Notes under the pieces: model-generated
What the model saw: only the letters and a program-made list of their open reading frames with translations
What the model was told of the DNA's origin: nothing
Database searches by the model: none
In this document: one piece after another, positions 1-7,179 of the stretch
How the letters are laid out: every line of letters starts with the position of its first letter
Numbering within the stretch: position 1 is the stretch's first letter
Made by a program: the position numbers and the translations under genes
From: Vulcanimicrobiota bacterium
Lineage (GTDB): Bacteria > Vulcanimicrobiota > Vulcanimicrobiia > Vulcanimicrobiales > Vulcanimicrobiaceae
NCBI GenBank assembly: GCA_019233415.1
Contig: JAFAMK010000365.1
Span: 1-10,071 of the forward strand
Direction of reading: 5' to 3'
Length of the DNA stretch: 10,071 bases

Positions 1-2
1 GG

Positions 3-173
3 AGCCATCCGATCATTGCACAAGCTTCGGTCCCGTTCATTGAGGTATTCCTTCCGTTCGTCGGCTTGCGGTATGCTTGGTACAAGGTCTTCGCATTGTG
101 CCGCACGGACGCCGGGAACGGCCAAGCCAACGTCAGTGGCGCAATCCAAGCAGTTCGAGTCTCGGAGAAATGA
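3..173 (+). CDS. C-terminal end of an unidentified protein (5' truncated by window edge)
   Basis: This frame is open from the left edge and reads 56 codons before a TGA at 171-173, so only a C-terminus is visible. It contains a hydrophobic, aromatic stretch (PFIEVFLPFVGLRYAWYKVF) that could be a membrane segment or an amphipathic helix. A polar tail ending in VRVSEK follows. No family is recognised. Two things support it as a real gene end: the protein-like composition, and the stop codon sharing the ATGA at 170-173 with the start of the next small frame, as expected for coupled genes. Base composition is lower in GC than the rest of the window. The alternative is non-coding sequence that happens to stay open, which is possible over only 171 bases. 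Confidence 0.42.
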   Translation, partial: SHPIIAQASVPFIEVFLPFVGLRYAWYKVFALCRTDAGNGQANVSGAIQAVRVSEK

Positions 174-310
174 ACGTGATTGATTCTGTAACGATCCTCG
201 CTTGGGTATCGATCATTGGCGGCACTCTTAGCTGCATTTTCGCCGCATATCTGATGTGGCGGGAAGTCGTCGTCTCGGATTCGGCTACGGGAAGCGGTGG
301 ACGTAGGTGA
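170..310 (+). CDS. Small single-pass membrane protein candidate, 46 residues
   Basis: The frame begins at the ATG at 170, which overlaps the upstream stop as ATGA, with a GGAG at 164-167 lying unusually close (2 bases). The frame is also open upstream to an ATG at 77. That 31-residue extension is arginine- and serine-rich and runs through the coding frame of the upstream gene, so the internal start is preferred. Residues about 7-31 form one strongly hydrophobic segment (TILAWVSIIGG and onward), followed by a charged and then a Ser/Gly-rich tail ending GSGGRR. That pattern suits a small inner-membrane protein with one helix. No function can be assigned. Its last 26 bases overlap the 3' end of the convergent tamB gene. 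Coupling to the preceding frame suggests the two are made together. Confidence 0.45.
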   Translation: MNVIDSVTILAWVSIIGGTLSCIFAAYLMWREVVVSDSATGSGGRR

Positions 311-3300
311 AGACGTAGCCGCTGGTGCCTGGGGTGGGGGCGAGGGATTGGAGTTCGAAGTTGGTTGGGCCGGTGGGGGCGAGTGGGGACGTGACGCCGA
401 TCGTTCGGGGTTGGGTGCCGGCGTCGAAGAGGGTGAGTTGGATGGCGGTGGCGTTGTTGACGTTGTAGGCGAGGCCGACGCTTTGGCGTTGGCCTTCGGT
501 GCCGTTCGCTTCGGAGAACGACGTTTCGAGGTTCTTGCCGAGGCGGCGTGAGGCGCTGGCAGAGAATCCGCCGGTCAGACCCGCGTTGAGGCTCAGCGTG
601 TCGAAGCCGAGTGCGGTGGCGAGCGAGCTGGAGAACGGCTCGAAGAGCTGCTGCGTGAAGCGCTGGTCGATGTAGCCGACGGCAACACCCTGCAACGGGT
701 TGCCTCCGCTCGCCGTGGTCGGGGTCGTGCGGGCCACGCCGGGGATGGCGCCGAGGTTTTGCGCGCCGACGAGCAGGCCGAGGATTTGCTCGCGGTCGTA
801 GCTCGGATCCGAGGCGAAGTCCAGCGCGAGTCCGGTTGCCGGGCCGTGGACGTGGAGCAACACGTCGGTCGACGGATCGGGGACGTGGGTCGTCGCGGTC
901 GCGTCGACGTTCGGGACGATGCCGTTCGACGGGTCGAACGCCACGTTGGCTTTTTGGAGCACGAAGGTGCGGTAGAGGCTCAGCGTCCCGTCGGTCGAGG
1001 CGAACGAACCGTCGAGCACGGGATTCGCGAGCGTTCCGGTGATGCCGACGTTGCCGGTCGCGCCGACGTCGACCGCGGGGCCTTGGAGGCGGTTGTCGGT
1101 CGTCGCGGCGACGTGCAGATCGAAGGCGACCGGCGGCGGCGGTGCGTTCGACGGGCCGCCCTTCGCCAGCAGCAACGCCGTCAGCGGGATGCGCGAGTGC
1201 GCGAACGCGAGGTCACCGGCGACGAGGACCGGCGCACCGGCGGTGCGGCGCAGGGCGAGCGTGCCGTCGAGCTTGCCGCGGAACAGCTTCGGGATGTCGA
1301 GGCCGACGTTCTTCTCGCGCGTCGTGAGGTCGAAGGCGACGGCGTTGAATCCGCTGCGCAGGTCGCCGACGTACACGCTGCCGTTTCCGTCGACCGCGCC
1401 GCCGCCGACGTCGGCGTGGAGCGTCGTGAGCCGCGCTTCGTGCCCGGCGAACGCGATCTGCATCGTGCCGTTGCGAATCTCCGAGGCGACGTCGGGGTTG
1501 ACGAAGCTACCCTTCGCGAGCTGAAGGTTGCCGCGCAACGCGGGGTTCGCGGTCGTTCCGGCGACGGCGACATCGCCGTCGATGATGCCGCCGAGCTTCG
1601 TGTTCTTCGGCAGAAGCGTTGCAAACTGGCCGAGGTCGACACCCTGCGCGACGAGGTGCGCGGCAAGCGGTGCGTCGTGCGTGTCGACGAACGGCGGCGT
1701 GAGGGTGGCGGGAACCTCCGCACTGGCCTCGACGCGTCCGGCAAGCAGGTCGACGACGGCCTGGCGCAGGGTCAGCCGGCGGTTGTCGTAGGCGACGTCG
1801 ACGTGCGTGTGGCGCGCGTTCATCTGCCGCAAGCGCGGGTTGTCGAGGTCGAGCACGTCGTGCACGACCGGCGCGGTGCGGGTTCCCGATACGGACAGGG
1901 TCGTGTCGAGCGCGCCGCTCGCATCCAGCGTTGCGCCGGTCGCGCGCGTGTAGAGCGCGGCGACGTCGGGCGAATGCGCATGCAGCGTGAGGTCGAGCGG
2001 GTCGCGTGTGCCGAGGCCGAAGCTGCCGTTCGCATCGGCGACGAGGCCGGGCGCGTCGAGGTGCCCGCGCGTGATGCGGAACTGCCCGCCGGCGCCGCGC
2101 GCGGCAAGGTCGACGCGGTCGATCGGCATGCGCCCCACCGTCGCCTGGTGCAGCGACGCCGTGCCGGCGAATGCCGGTTGCGGCAACGCGCCGCGCACGC
2201 GCACGTCGGCGTCCACGTGCCCGGTCACCGGCGCGACGACGCCGACGGCGGGGAGCCACGTCGTGAGATCGAGCCCGGCGAGCGTCGCATGCGCGTCGAG
2301 CGCGGTACCATCGAGCGGGTTGGTTGCGCGCAGCGCCATCCCGCGGACAAGCGGAACCTGCGCCGGCAGCGTCATCGTGCCTGCCGCGGCGAGGCGTCCG
2401 TGGACGCCGCCGACCGTCGTTGCCGCGGCGATGGTGCGGTTGTGCGAGGACCAGTGCGCGGCGACGTCGCCGAGGGGGAGCCGGCGGTAGCGCGTGTCGG
2501 TGAGGGCGACGTTGCCGGCGGTCGTGAACGTGTTCGGTCCGACGGCGAACGACGCGGCGAGACGGCCTTGGCCCGCCAGCGTTTCGGCGCTGTCGAAGTA
2601 GTCGTTGAAGTCGGCGAGGTCGATGCGGTCGGAGCGCAGCGCGCCGCGCGCGCTCCCCCGCGCGAAGGCGCCGTCGAAACGCAGCGTCGTCGAGCCGACC
2701 GTGACGTGACCGCCGTTCACCGCGAGCGCCGTGACGGTGCCGCCGAGGGGGACGTCGAGGTCATGGAAGGCGAGGCCGTTGAGCGAGCCGGCGGCGATGC
2801 GTGCATCGCCGGCAACGGCCGGTGCGGCCGCCGCGCCGCGAACACGCACGTCGGCGTCGAGCGCCGCGTCCGGGTACGGCAGTTTGATCCCCGCCGTGCT
2901 CGCGAGCGTGCCGACGTCGGCACCGCGGACCTGTGCGGCGATGTCGAGCCGTGGATGCGCGAGGACGTTCGCGATCGTGCCGTTCGCGGTCGCGACCATA
3001 CTGTCGTAGGCGACGTCGGCGCGGTCGAGCGCGAGCCGGCCGCCGGCGTAGCGTCCGGCGACGACGCCGGCGAGGGGAGCGTTCCCGAGTCGCGCGTCGC
3101 TGAGCGCGACGCCGGCTTGCGCGCGCGGGTCGCGCTGCGTTCCGCCGACCGTCGCGACGCCCGCGAGCCGGCCCGCACCGAGCGGCAGCCCCGCACCGCG
3201 GAACGCCGCGGCATCGATTCCGCTGGCGCTCACGCGCACCGTGCCGCCGTTGCCGAAGCTGCCGTGCGCGACGACCGATCCGCCTGCGACGTCCGCGCGT

Positions 3301-5423
3301 GCCGCGACGACGTCGATCGCGCTGCCGCGCAGCGCGACGGTCGCGCCGGCCGCGCGCAGCGGAACGCCTTGGATGCGCGCGCCGCGGAAGCGCGCGTCGG
3401 CGATCTGCACGACGGTGCGCCCGTTGCTCGCCGCGACGCGTAGCCCTGCGTCGATCGCGCCGCTGGCGCGCACGCCCCGCAGCAGCGGCGCGAGCCGCTC
3501 GAAGCTGCTGCGCACCTGGCCGCGCAGCGCGAACAGCTGCGTCCCGGTCGCGTACGAACCGTCGCCGTGCAGGTCGCCGAGGGGACCGCGCACGCTGAGA
3601 TCGCTGATCGCCACACCGTCCGCGTTCGCACCGACCTGTGCATCGGCGTCGCCGAGCGCAATCCCCGCGGCGCCGGCGTGCCGGACATGGAGCGCGCCGG
3701 CCGCTGCGGTCACCGCCGCGCCGTGCACTTCGCCGACGAGATCGGCGTCGATCGTTCCCGCGAGGTTCGGCAGCGGCAGCGCGTTCAGCCCGGCCAACTG
3801 CGTCACGTCGCGCGACCCACGGAGCAACGACAGGCGATGCACGGTGACGACGCCGTCGACGAGCCCGTTCGGGCGGTCGAACGTGGCGCGCGCGTAGAGC
3901 GACGCGCCGTCGGCGCGCGTTAGCGCGACCGGGCCGATGGTGCCGATTCCGTCGGGCGTGAAATCGAACACGCCGTCGAGTCCGCCGCCTGCACGGGGTG
4001 TGTCGGCAGCGATCGTTCCGTCCACGCTCAGCTTTTCGCCGGTTCCCGTCAGGTGCACCAGCGTGCGCACCGACGCGTGTGGAAGCACCGCCGTCGCGTA
4101 CGGCAGCGCGTCGCCGGGGCCGGTCACGGCGACCAGGAGATCCGTGTCGACCTGCGTGCCGAGGTTCAGCGTGCCGCTTCCGCGCAGCGCGAGCGGGCCG
4201 TATCCGGCGCCGACGCCGATGACGTCGAAGCGCTCGCCGGAGAACGCCATCGTCCCCGCCGCGTCGTGCAGCACATACGCGCCGTAGGCGACCTGCGGCG
4301 CGGTGAACGTCGCGCGCACGACGGGAGCGGTGATGGGGCCGTCGACGAGCAGCCGATACCGCAGGTCGCCCGTCAGAGGACGCCGCGCCGACGCATCGGC
4401 GATCGTGCGCAACCGGTCGAGCGGGCCTGCGCCGGCGACGGTAAGCCGCAGATGCGGCGCCGCAAGGTTGTAGACGCCGCCGCTCAGGTGGATGGGCGTG
4501 CCCGCCAACGTCGCGTCGATGCCGTTCGTGCTGAGGCCGTCGTCGTAGATGTGCAGCGTGCCGTGCGCGTCGCCGAGCGGGACGCGGAGCTGCGCGGCGA
4601 AGATTTTGCCGTCGACGAGGTCGGCGGTTCCACCGACGTGGGTGTCCGTGGTGCCGTCGGGTTGCATGAAGCCGTAGATGCGCGCGTCGACATTGCGCAG
4701 GCGGCCGTCGGCGATGTGCGCGGCGTGCGTGGCGATCGCGAGGTTCACCAGCGCGCCGATCGGGAGTTCGTCCGCGTGCCAACGCTGTGCGGCGTAGCCG
4801 CGGCGGTGGTCGAAGCGCGCGCGGCCGCGGATCGGGTACGCGCGCGCGCCGTCGTGGAGGACCGCGTCGACGCGGTAGTACGCGGGATCCCGCGGCGCTA
4901 GGACGGCGTCGACGGTGACTGCGTTGAGCGACTCGCGCCGTTCGTGGTTCGGCACGACGAAACGGTCGAGCAGCGCGACCTCGCCGTCGCGCACGCGCAC
5001 GCGCACGTCGAGCGGTGTGTTGTCGGGACGCGCCGGCGGTCCGTTTGCGGGAATCGCGACGTTGTAGGTGCCGTCGGCGTGGTGGATCAGCGTCAGCCGC
5101 GGGCGTTCGAGATCGACCGCGCGCAGACCGAATCGCCGCTTGCCGCCCGGCAACAGGTCGCGCGCCGAGAATTCGACGTCGAGCCGGTCGGCGCTGAGGA
5201 CCGGTTCGCCCGTGCGATTGGTCACCGACAGTCCGACGACGGCAAGTGACGACGGTCCCAGCTGGACGCGCTGCGCGGCAAGGCCGTATCCCAACGCGCC
5301 TGCCGCGGTGCGCAGCCCAAACGCCGCGACGGCGTCGTGTCCGGCGACGAGGGCGACGACCAGCAGGATGGCGGCGCTCGCGGCGATCAGGAGTGCACGG
5401 CGTCCACGCATCCCTCCCATCAT
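285..5423 (-). CDS. tamB: TamB/AsmA-type envelope protein (translocation and assembly module TamB domain), about 1,712 residues
   Basis: TamB-family proteins are anchored in the inner membrane and span the periplasm as a long lipid-binding beta groove. They are implicated in phospholipid transport to, and protein assembly in, the outer membrane. Visible here: a basic start and one hydrophobic anchor (RGRR, then LLIAASAAILLVVALVAG); more than 1,300 residues of short beta repeats; and at least seven units of the pattern G-T/x-xx-P-x-V/L-x-G (GTTANPALRG, GTLANPVLDG, GALPQPAFAG, GTQRDPRAQA). The C-terminal about 330 residues match the family-defining domain, with the typical SDPSYDREQILGLLVGAQN segment near residue 1540 and a LGFDTLSLNAG strand. 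Escherichia coli TamB has 1,259 residues, so this copy is long. Three clustered in-frame ATGs (5423, 5420, 5411) make the exact start uncertain. GGAGG lies only 1 base before the ATG at 5411, and a GGGA lies just before the first. No TamA gene is in the window. Confidence 0.88.
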   Translation of the reverse strand: MMGGMRGRRALLIAASAAILLVVALVAGHDAVAAFGLRTAAGALGYGLAAQRVQLGPSSLAVVGLSVTNRTGEPVLSADRLDVEFSARDLLPGGKRRFGLRAVDLERPRLTLIHHADGTYNVAIPANGPPARPDNTPLDVRVRVRDGEVALLDRFVVPNHERRESLNAVTVDAVLAPRDPAYYRVDAVLHDGARAYPIRGRARFDHRRGYAAQRWHADELPIGALVNLAIATHAAHIADGRLRNVDARIYGFMQPDGTTDTHVGGTADLVDGKIFAAQLRVPLGDAHGTLHIYDDGLSTNGIDATLAGTPIHLSGGVYNLAAPHLRLTVAGAGPLDRLRTIADASARRPLTGDLRYRLLVDGPITAPVVRATFTAPQVAYGAYVLHDAAGTMAFSGERFDVIGVGAGYGPLALRGSGTLNLGTQVDTDLLVAVTGPGDALPYATAVLPHASVRTLVHLTGTGEKLSVDGTIAADTPRAGGGLDGVFDFTPDGIGTIGPVALTRADGASLYARATFDRPNGLVDGVVTVHRLSLLRGSRDVTQLAGLNALPLPNLAGTIDADLVGEVHGAAVTAAAGALHVRHAGAAGIALGDADAQVGANADGVAISDLSVRGPLGDLHGDGSYATGTQLFALRGQVRSSFERLAPLLRGVRASGAIDAGLRVAASNGRTVVQIADARFRGARIQGVPLRAAGATVALRGSAIDVVAARADVAGGSVVAHGSFGNGGTVRVSASGIDAAAFRGAGLPLGAGRLAGVATVGGTQRDPRAQAGVALSDARLGNAPLAGVVAGRYAGGRLALDRADVAYDSMVATANGTIANVLAHPRLDIAAQVRGADVGTLASTAGIKLPYPDAALDADVRVRGAAAAPAVAGDARIAAGSLNGLAFHDLDVPLGGTVTALAVNGGHVTVGSTTLRFDGAFARGSARGALRSDRIDLADFNDYFDSAETLAGQGRLAASFAVGPNTFTTAGNVALTDTRYRRLPLGDVAAHWSSHNRTIAAATTVGGVHGRLAAAGTMTLPAQVPLVRGMALRATNPLDGTALDAHATLAGLDLTTWLPAVGVVAPVTGHVDADVRVRGALPQPAFAGTASLHQATVGRMPIDRVDLAARGAGGQFRITRGHLDAPGLVADANGSFGLGTRDPLDLTLHAHSPDVAALYTRATGATLDASGALDTTLSVSGTRTAPVVHDVLDLDNPRLRQMNARHTHVDVAYDNRRLTLRQAVVDLLAGRVEASAEVPATLTPPFVDTHDAPLAAHLVAQGVDLGQFATLLPKNTKLGGIIDGDVAVAGTTANPALRGNLQLAKGSFVNPDVASEIRNGTMQIAFAGHEARLTTLHADVGGGAVDGNGSVYVGDLRSGFNAVAFDLTTREKNVGLDIPKLFRGKLDGTLALRRTAGAPVLVAGDLAFAHSRIPLTALLLAKGGPSNAPPPPVAFDLHVAATTDNRLQGPAVDVGATGNVGITGTLANPVLDGSFASTDGTLSLYRTFVLQKANVAFDPSNGIVPNVDATATTHVPDPSTDVLLHVHGPATGLALDFASDPSYDREQILGLLVGAQNLGAIPGVARTTPTTASGGNPLQGVAVGYIDQRFTQQLFEPFSSSLATALGFDTLSLNAGLTGGFSASASRRLGKNLETSFSEANGTEGQRQSVGLAYNVNNATAIQLTLFDAGTQPRTIGVTSPLAPTGPTNFELQSLAPTPGTSGYVFTYVHRFP

Positions 5424-5471
5424 TCCCGAAAATCGCGGGTCCTCGCGCGGCGCAGCGTGAAAGGCTCGCCG
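5424..5471. promoter_or_regulatory. Divergent intergenic region between tamB and the reductase operon
   Basis: These 48 bases separate two divergent start codons, so at least one promoter must lie here or extend into a neighbouring gene. No convincing -35/-10 pair is visible. A short inverted repeat, CCCG at 5425-5428 and CGGG at 5436-5439 around an A-rich 7-base centre, sits just outside the tamB start. It could be a small operator, but a four-base arm can easily occur by chance at this GC content. Confidence 0.3.
5459..5464 (+). promoter_or_regulatory. Ribosome binding site for the aldo/keto reductase
   Basis: GAAAGG lies 7 bases before the ATG at 5472. This fixes the start, because the frame stays open upstream to 5337 inside the divergent tamB gene. 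The chosen start also gives the family's usual beginning (MRTVRLGRTGLKVSEICLG). Confidence 0.6.
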
Positions 5472-6470
5472 ATGCGTACCGTGCGACTCGGCCGTACCGG
5501 CCTCAAGGTGTCCGAGATTTGCCTGGGGACGATGACGTTCGGGCTTCAGACCGCGCGTGACGAGGCATTCGCGATCATGGACGTCGCGCAGGAAGCCGGG
5601 GTCGACTTCCTCGACGCCGCCGACGTCTATCCGGTCGGCGGGGACCTCGCGACGGTCGGGCGGACCGAAGAGATCGTCGGCGACTGGCTGCGCGGGAAGC
5701 GCGAACGTTTCGTGCTCGCGACGAAGGCGCACATGCCGGTTGGCCCCGGCCCGAACGACCGCGGCAACTCGCGCCGCCACCTGCTCGACGCATGCGACGC
5801 GTCGCTGCGGCGGCTGCAGACCGACTTCATCGACCTCTACTACATCCACCGCTGGGACGAGGAGACGCCGATCGACGAGACGCTCTCCGCGCTCGACGAC
5901 CTGCGCCGCGCCGGGAAGATCCGCTACGCGGGCTGCAGCAACATCGCGGCCTGGCAGATCATGTCGTCGCTGTGGAACGCCGAGCGCAACGGCACGGTCC
6001 GCTTCGATGCGGTGCAGCCGCGCTACAACATCCTGTTCCGGTCGATCGAGGCCGAACTGCTCCCCGCCGCGCAGGAGTTCGGCGTCGGCGCGGTCGTCTT
6101 CAACCCGCTGGCGGGCGGGATGCTGACCGGCAAGTACAAGCGCGGCGAGGCGCCGCGTGAGGGGACGCGCTTCACGCTCGGCAGCGCGGCGTCGGTCTAC
6201 CAGCGGCGCTACTGGCAGGACGCGCAGATCGACGTCGTCGAGCGGCTCGCTGCGGACCTCTCGTCGCGCGGGAAGTCGATCACGCACGTCGCGCTGAAGT
6301 GGGTGCTGGAGCAGCCCGGCGTCACCGCGGCGATCGTCGGCGCGAGCCGCGGCGAGCAGCTGCGCGACTCGCTGGGCGCGCTGACCATCGAGCTGGACGA
6401 AGCCGACCGCAAAGCGTGCGACGAGGCGTGGTACGCGCTCCCGCGGCGGCGGCCCGAGGAGGAACGATGA
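5472..6470 (+). CDS. Aldo/keto reductase, AKR7-like, 332 residues
   Basis: A cytosolic NADPH-dependent reductase of aldehydes or ketones with a TIM-barrel fold. The catalytic tetrad is complete: Asp48 and Tyr53 in FLDAADVY, Lys85 in ATKAH and His126 in YYIHRWD. Other family signatures are the N-terminal GRTGLKVSEICLGTMTFG, the AGKIRYAGCSN strand (147-157), NPLAGGMLTGKYK (211-223) and the cofactor-binding VGASRGEQL (289-297). The NPLAGG-LTGKYK segment, the following GTRF and the YQRRYWQ segment recall AKR7 enzymes (aflatoxin-dialdehyde and succinic-semialdehyde reductases). That is a resemblance from memory and does not settle the substrate. At 332 residues it is full length for this fold. The stop overlaps the next start as ATGA, so it is the first gene of a coupled operon with the fatty-acid hydroxylase. 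It could equally be a general detoxifying aldehyde reductase. Confidence 0.93.
   Translation: MRTVRLGRTGLKVSEICLGTMTFGLQTARDEAFAIMDVAQEAGVDFLDAADVYPVGGDLATVGRTEEIVGDWLRGKRERFVLATKAHMPVGPGPNDRGNSRRHLLDACDASLRRLQTDFIDLYYIHRWDEETPIDETLSALDDLRRAGKIRYAGCSNIAAWQIMSSLWNAERNGTVRFDAVQPRYNILFRSIEAELLPAAQEFGVGAVVFNPLAGGMLTGKYKRGEAPREGTRFTLGSAASVYQRRYWQDAQIDVVERLAADLSSRGKSITHVALKWVLEQPGVTAAIVGASRGEQLRDSLGALTIELDEADRKACDEAWYALPRRRPEEER
6458..6462 (+). promoter_or_regulatory. Ribosome binding site for the fatty-acid hydroxylase, inside the reductase gene
   Basis: GGAGG ends 4 bases before the ATG at 6467 and lies within the last codons of the reductase gene. Together with the ATGA overlap it supports 6467 as the start and points to translational coupling. 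Confidence 0.65.
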
Positions 6471-7075
6471 CGTTTGTGAGCTTCTGGCGGCACGGCAGCA
6501 ACACGGTGCTGCTGCTCGGCGCGCTCGCGCTGGTCGTGCTGTTCGCGACGCACACGCTCGCGTTCGCACCGGCAAGCCTGATTGCGCTCGCGGTCGGCGC
6601 GCTCGTGTTCTTCGTCTCGGAGTACACGACGCACCGCTTCCTGCTCCACGCGACGCCGCAGAAGAACGCGTTCGTCCTGCGCCTGCAGCACCGGCTGCAC
6701 TACGACCACCACGTCGACCCGGCGCGGCTCGACCTGCTGTTCTTGCCGCTGTGGTTCGCGCTCCCGGTCGCCGCGCTGACGCTGGCGATCTATTTCGCGG
6801 TCACGCGCGACTGGAGCACGAGCGGTGCGCTGCTGCTGGGAAGCGTCCTCGGCTTGGTGTGGTACGAGTGGGTGCACTACGTGGCCCACATCCCGTACGT
6901 GCCGAAGACGCCGTTCGGCCGCTGGATGAAGAAGTACCACCTCTGGCACCACTTCAAGAACGAGCGGCTCTGGTTCGGGGTCACGAACCCGAGCATGGAC
7001 GTTGCTTGGCGGACGTACGCGCGGGTCGACGACGTGGAGCGCTCCGGCACCACGCGCGTCCTGTTCCCGAAGTAG
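6467..7075 (+). CDS. Fatty acid hydroxylase / sterol desaturase superfamily membrane protein, 202 residues
   Basis: An integral-membrane di-metal oxygenase of the fatty-acid hydroxylase family, expected to hydroxylate an acyl chain (possibly at C2) using O2 and an electron donor. All histidine clusters known from the yeast Scs7/FA2H type can be lined up: H56 and H61 (HRFLLH), H78, H81 and H82 (HYDHH), H137 and H141 (HYVAH), and H158, H161 and H162 (HLWHH), followed by the family's FGVTNPSMD (170-178). Hydrophobic segments lie at about 13-29, 33-51, 90-112 and 119-136. There is no fused cytochrome b5 domain, unlike Scs7, so electrons must come from a separate carrier that is not identifiable here. 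The gene is coupled to the aldo/keto reductase by ATGA. Carotenoid and sterol hydroxylases share the superfamily, but the short bacterial length, the histidine spacing and the FGVT motif favour fatty-acid hydroxylase. The natural substrate cannot be read from sequence. Confidence 0.88.
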   Translation: MTFVSFWRHGSNTVLLLGALALVVLFATHTLAFAPASLIALAVGALVFFVSEYTTHRFLLHATPQKNAFVLRLQHRLHYDHHVDPARLDLLFLPLWFALPVAALTLAIYFAVTRDWSTSGALLLGSVLGLVWYEWVHYVAHIPYVPKTPFGRWMKKYHLWHHFKNERLWFGVTNPSMDVAWRTYARVDDVERSGTTRVLFPK

Positions 7076-7119
7076 CAGTTTCGTAGCATTTTCTGGCCTC
7101 CGCGCGAGGACTCGGCCAC

Positions 7120-7143
7120 CCTTCCGTCGCAGGCGACCGAAGG
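7120..7143 (+). promoter_or_regulatory. Stem-loop in the gap between hydroxylase and cytochrome genes
   Basis: CCTTC-C-GTCG pairs with CGAC-C-GAAGG around a CAGG loop: nine base pairs with a single C-C mismatch. No T-run follows on the plus strand, so it is not a classic intrinsic terminator. It lies 36 bases upstream of the cytochrome start, where it could be a weak or Rho-linked terminator of the upstream operon or a 5'-leader structure. The rest of this 104-base gap (7076-7179) shows no clear promoter. Confidence 0.4.
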
Positions 7144-7164
7144 CTCGAATCGACGTTCCGGTTC

Positions 7165-7170
7165 AGGAGG
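7165..7170 (+). promoter_or_regulatory. Ribosome binding site for the multiheme cytochrome; decides the GTG start
   Basis: AGGAGG is 9 bases before the GTG at 7180. An in-frame GTG at 7171 touches this site directly and would leave no spacing, so the later GTG is the better start. It also gives a cleaner signal peptide (RISTKVLAAGLG). Confidence 0.7.
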
Positions 7171-7179
7171 GTGTGCTTC

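Noticed and set aside
759..3443. A plus-strand open frame of 894 codons antisense to tamB
   Set aside because: The translation is dominated by Arg, Val, Glu, Asp and Ala with no motif. It is the mirror of a GC-rich gene with strong third-position bias, and the opposite strand has clear TamB signatures.
2761..4782. A second minus-strand frame of 673 codons inside tamB
   Set aside because: Its translation is mostly Arg, Ala and Gly, typical of a shifted frame of a GC-rich gene.
4990..5007. CGCACG repeated three times
   Set aside because: It encodes part of an alternating Arg-Val beta strand (VRVRVRD) in TamB, and such short GC repeats are expected here.
5337..5471. N-terminal extension of the aldo/keto reductase
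   Set aside because: It overlaps the tamB start and the divergent gap. The ATG at 5472 has a ribosome site and gives the conserved family N-terminus.
5424..6575. Upstream in-frame extension of the tamB frame by 384 codons
   Set aside because: It runs entirely antisense through the reductase gene, which has a full catalytic tetrad, and is Arg-rich without family features. A hydrophobic anchor begins right after the ATG cluster at 5411-5423.
7171..7179. GTG at 7171 as the cytochrome start
   Set aside because: It directly abuts AGGAGG with no spacing; the GTG at 7180 has normal spacing.
7076..7179. Possible cyclic-di-GMP (GEMM) riboswitch ahead of the cytochrome
   Set aside because: The conserved GEMM core sequences were not found on reading; only a simple hairpin is supported.
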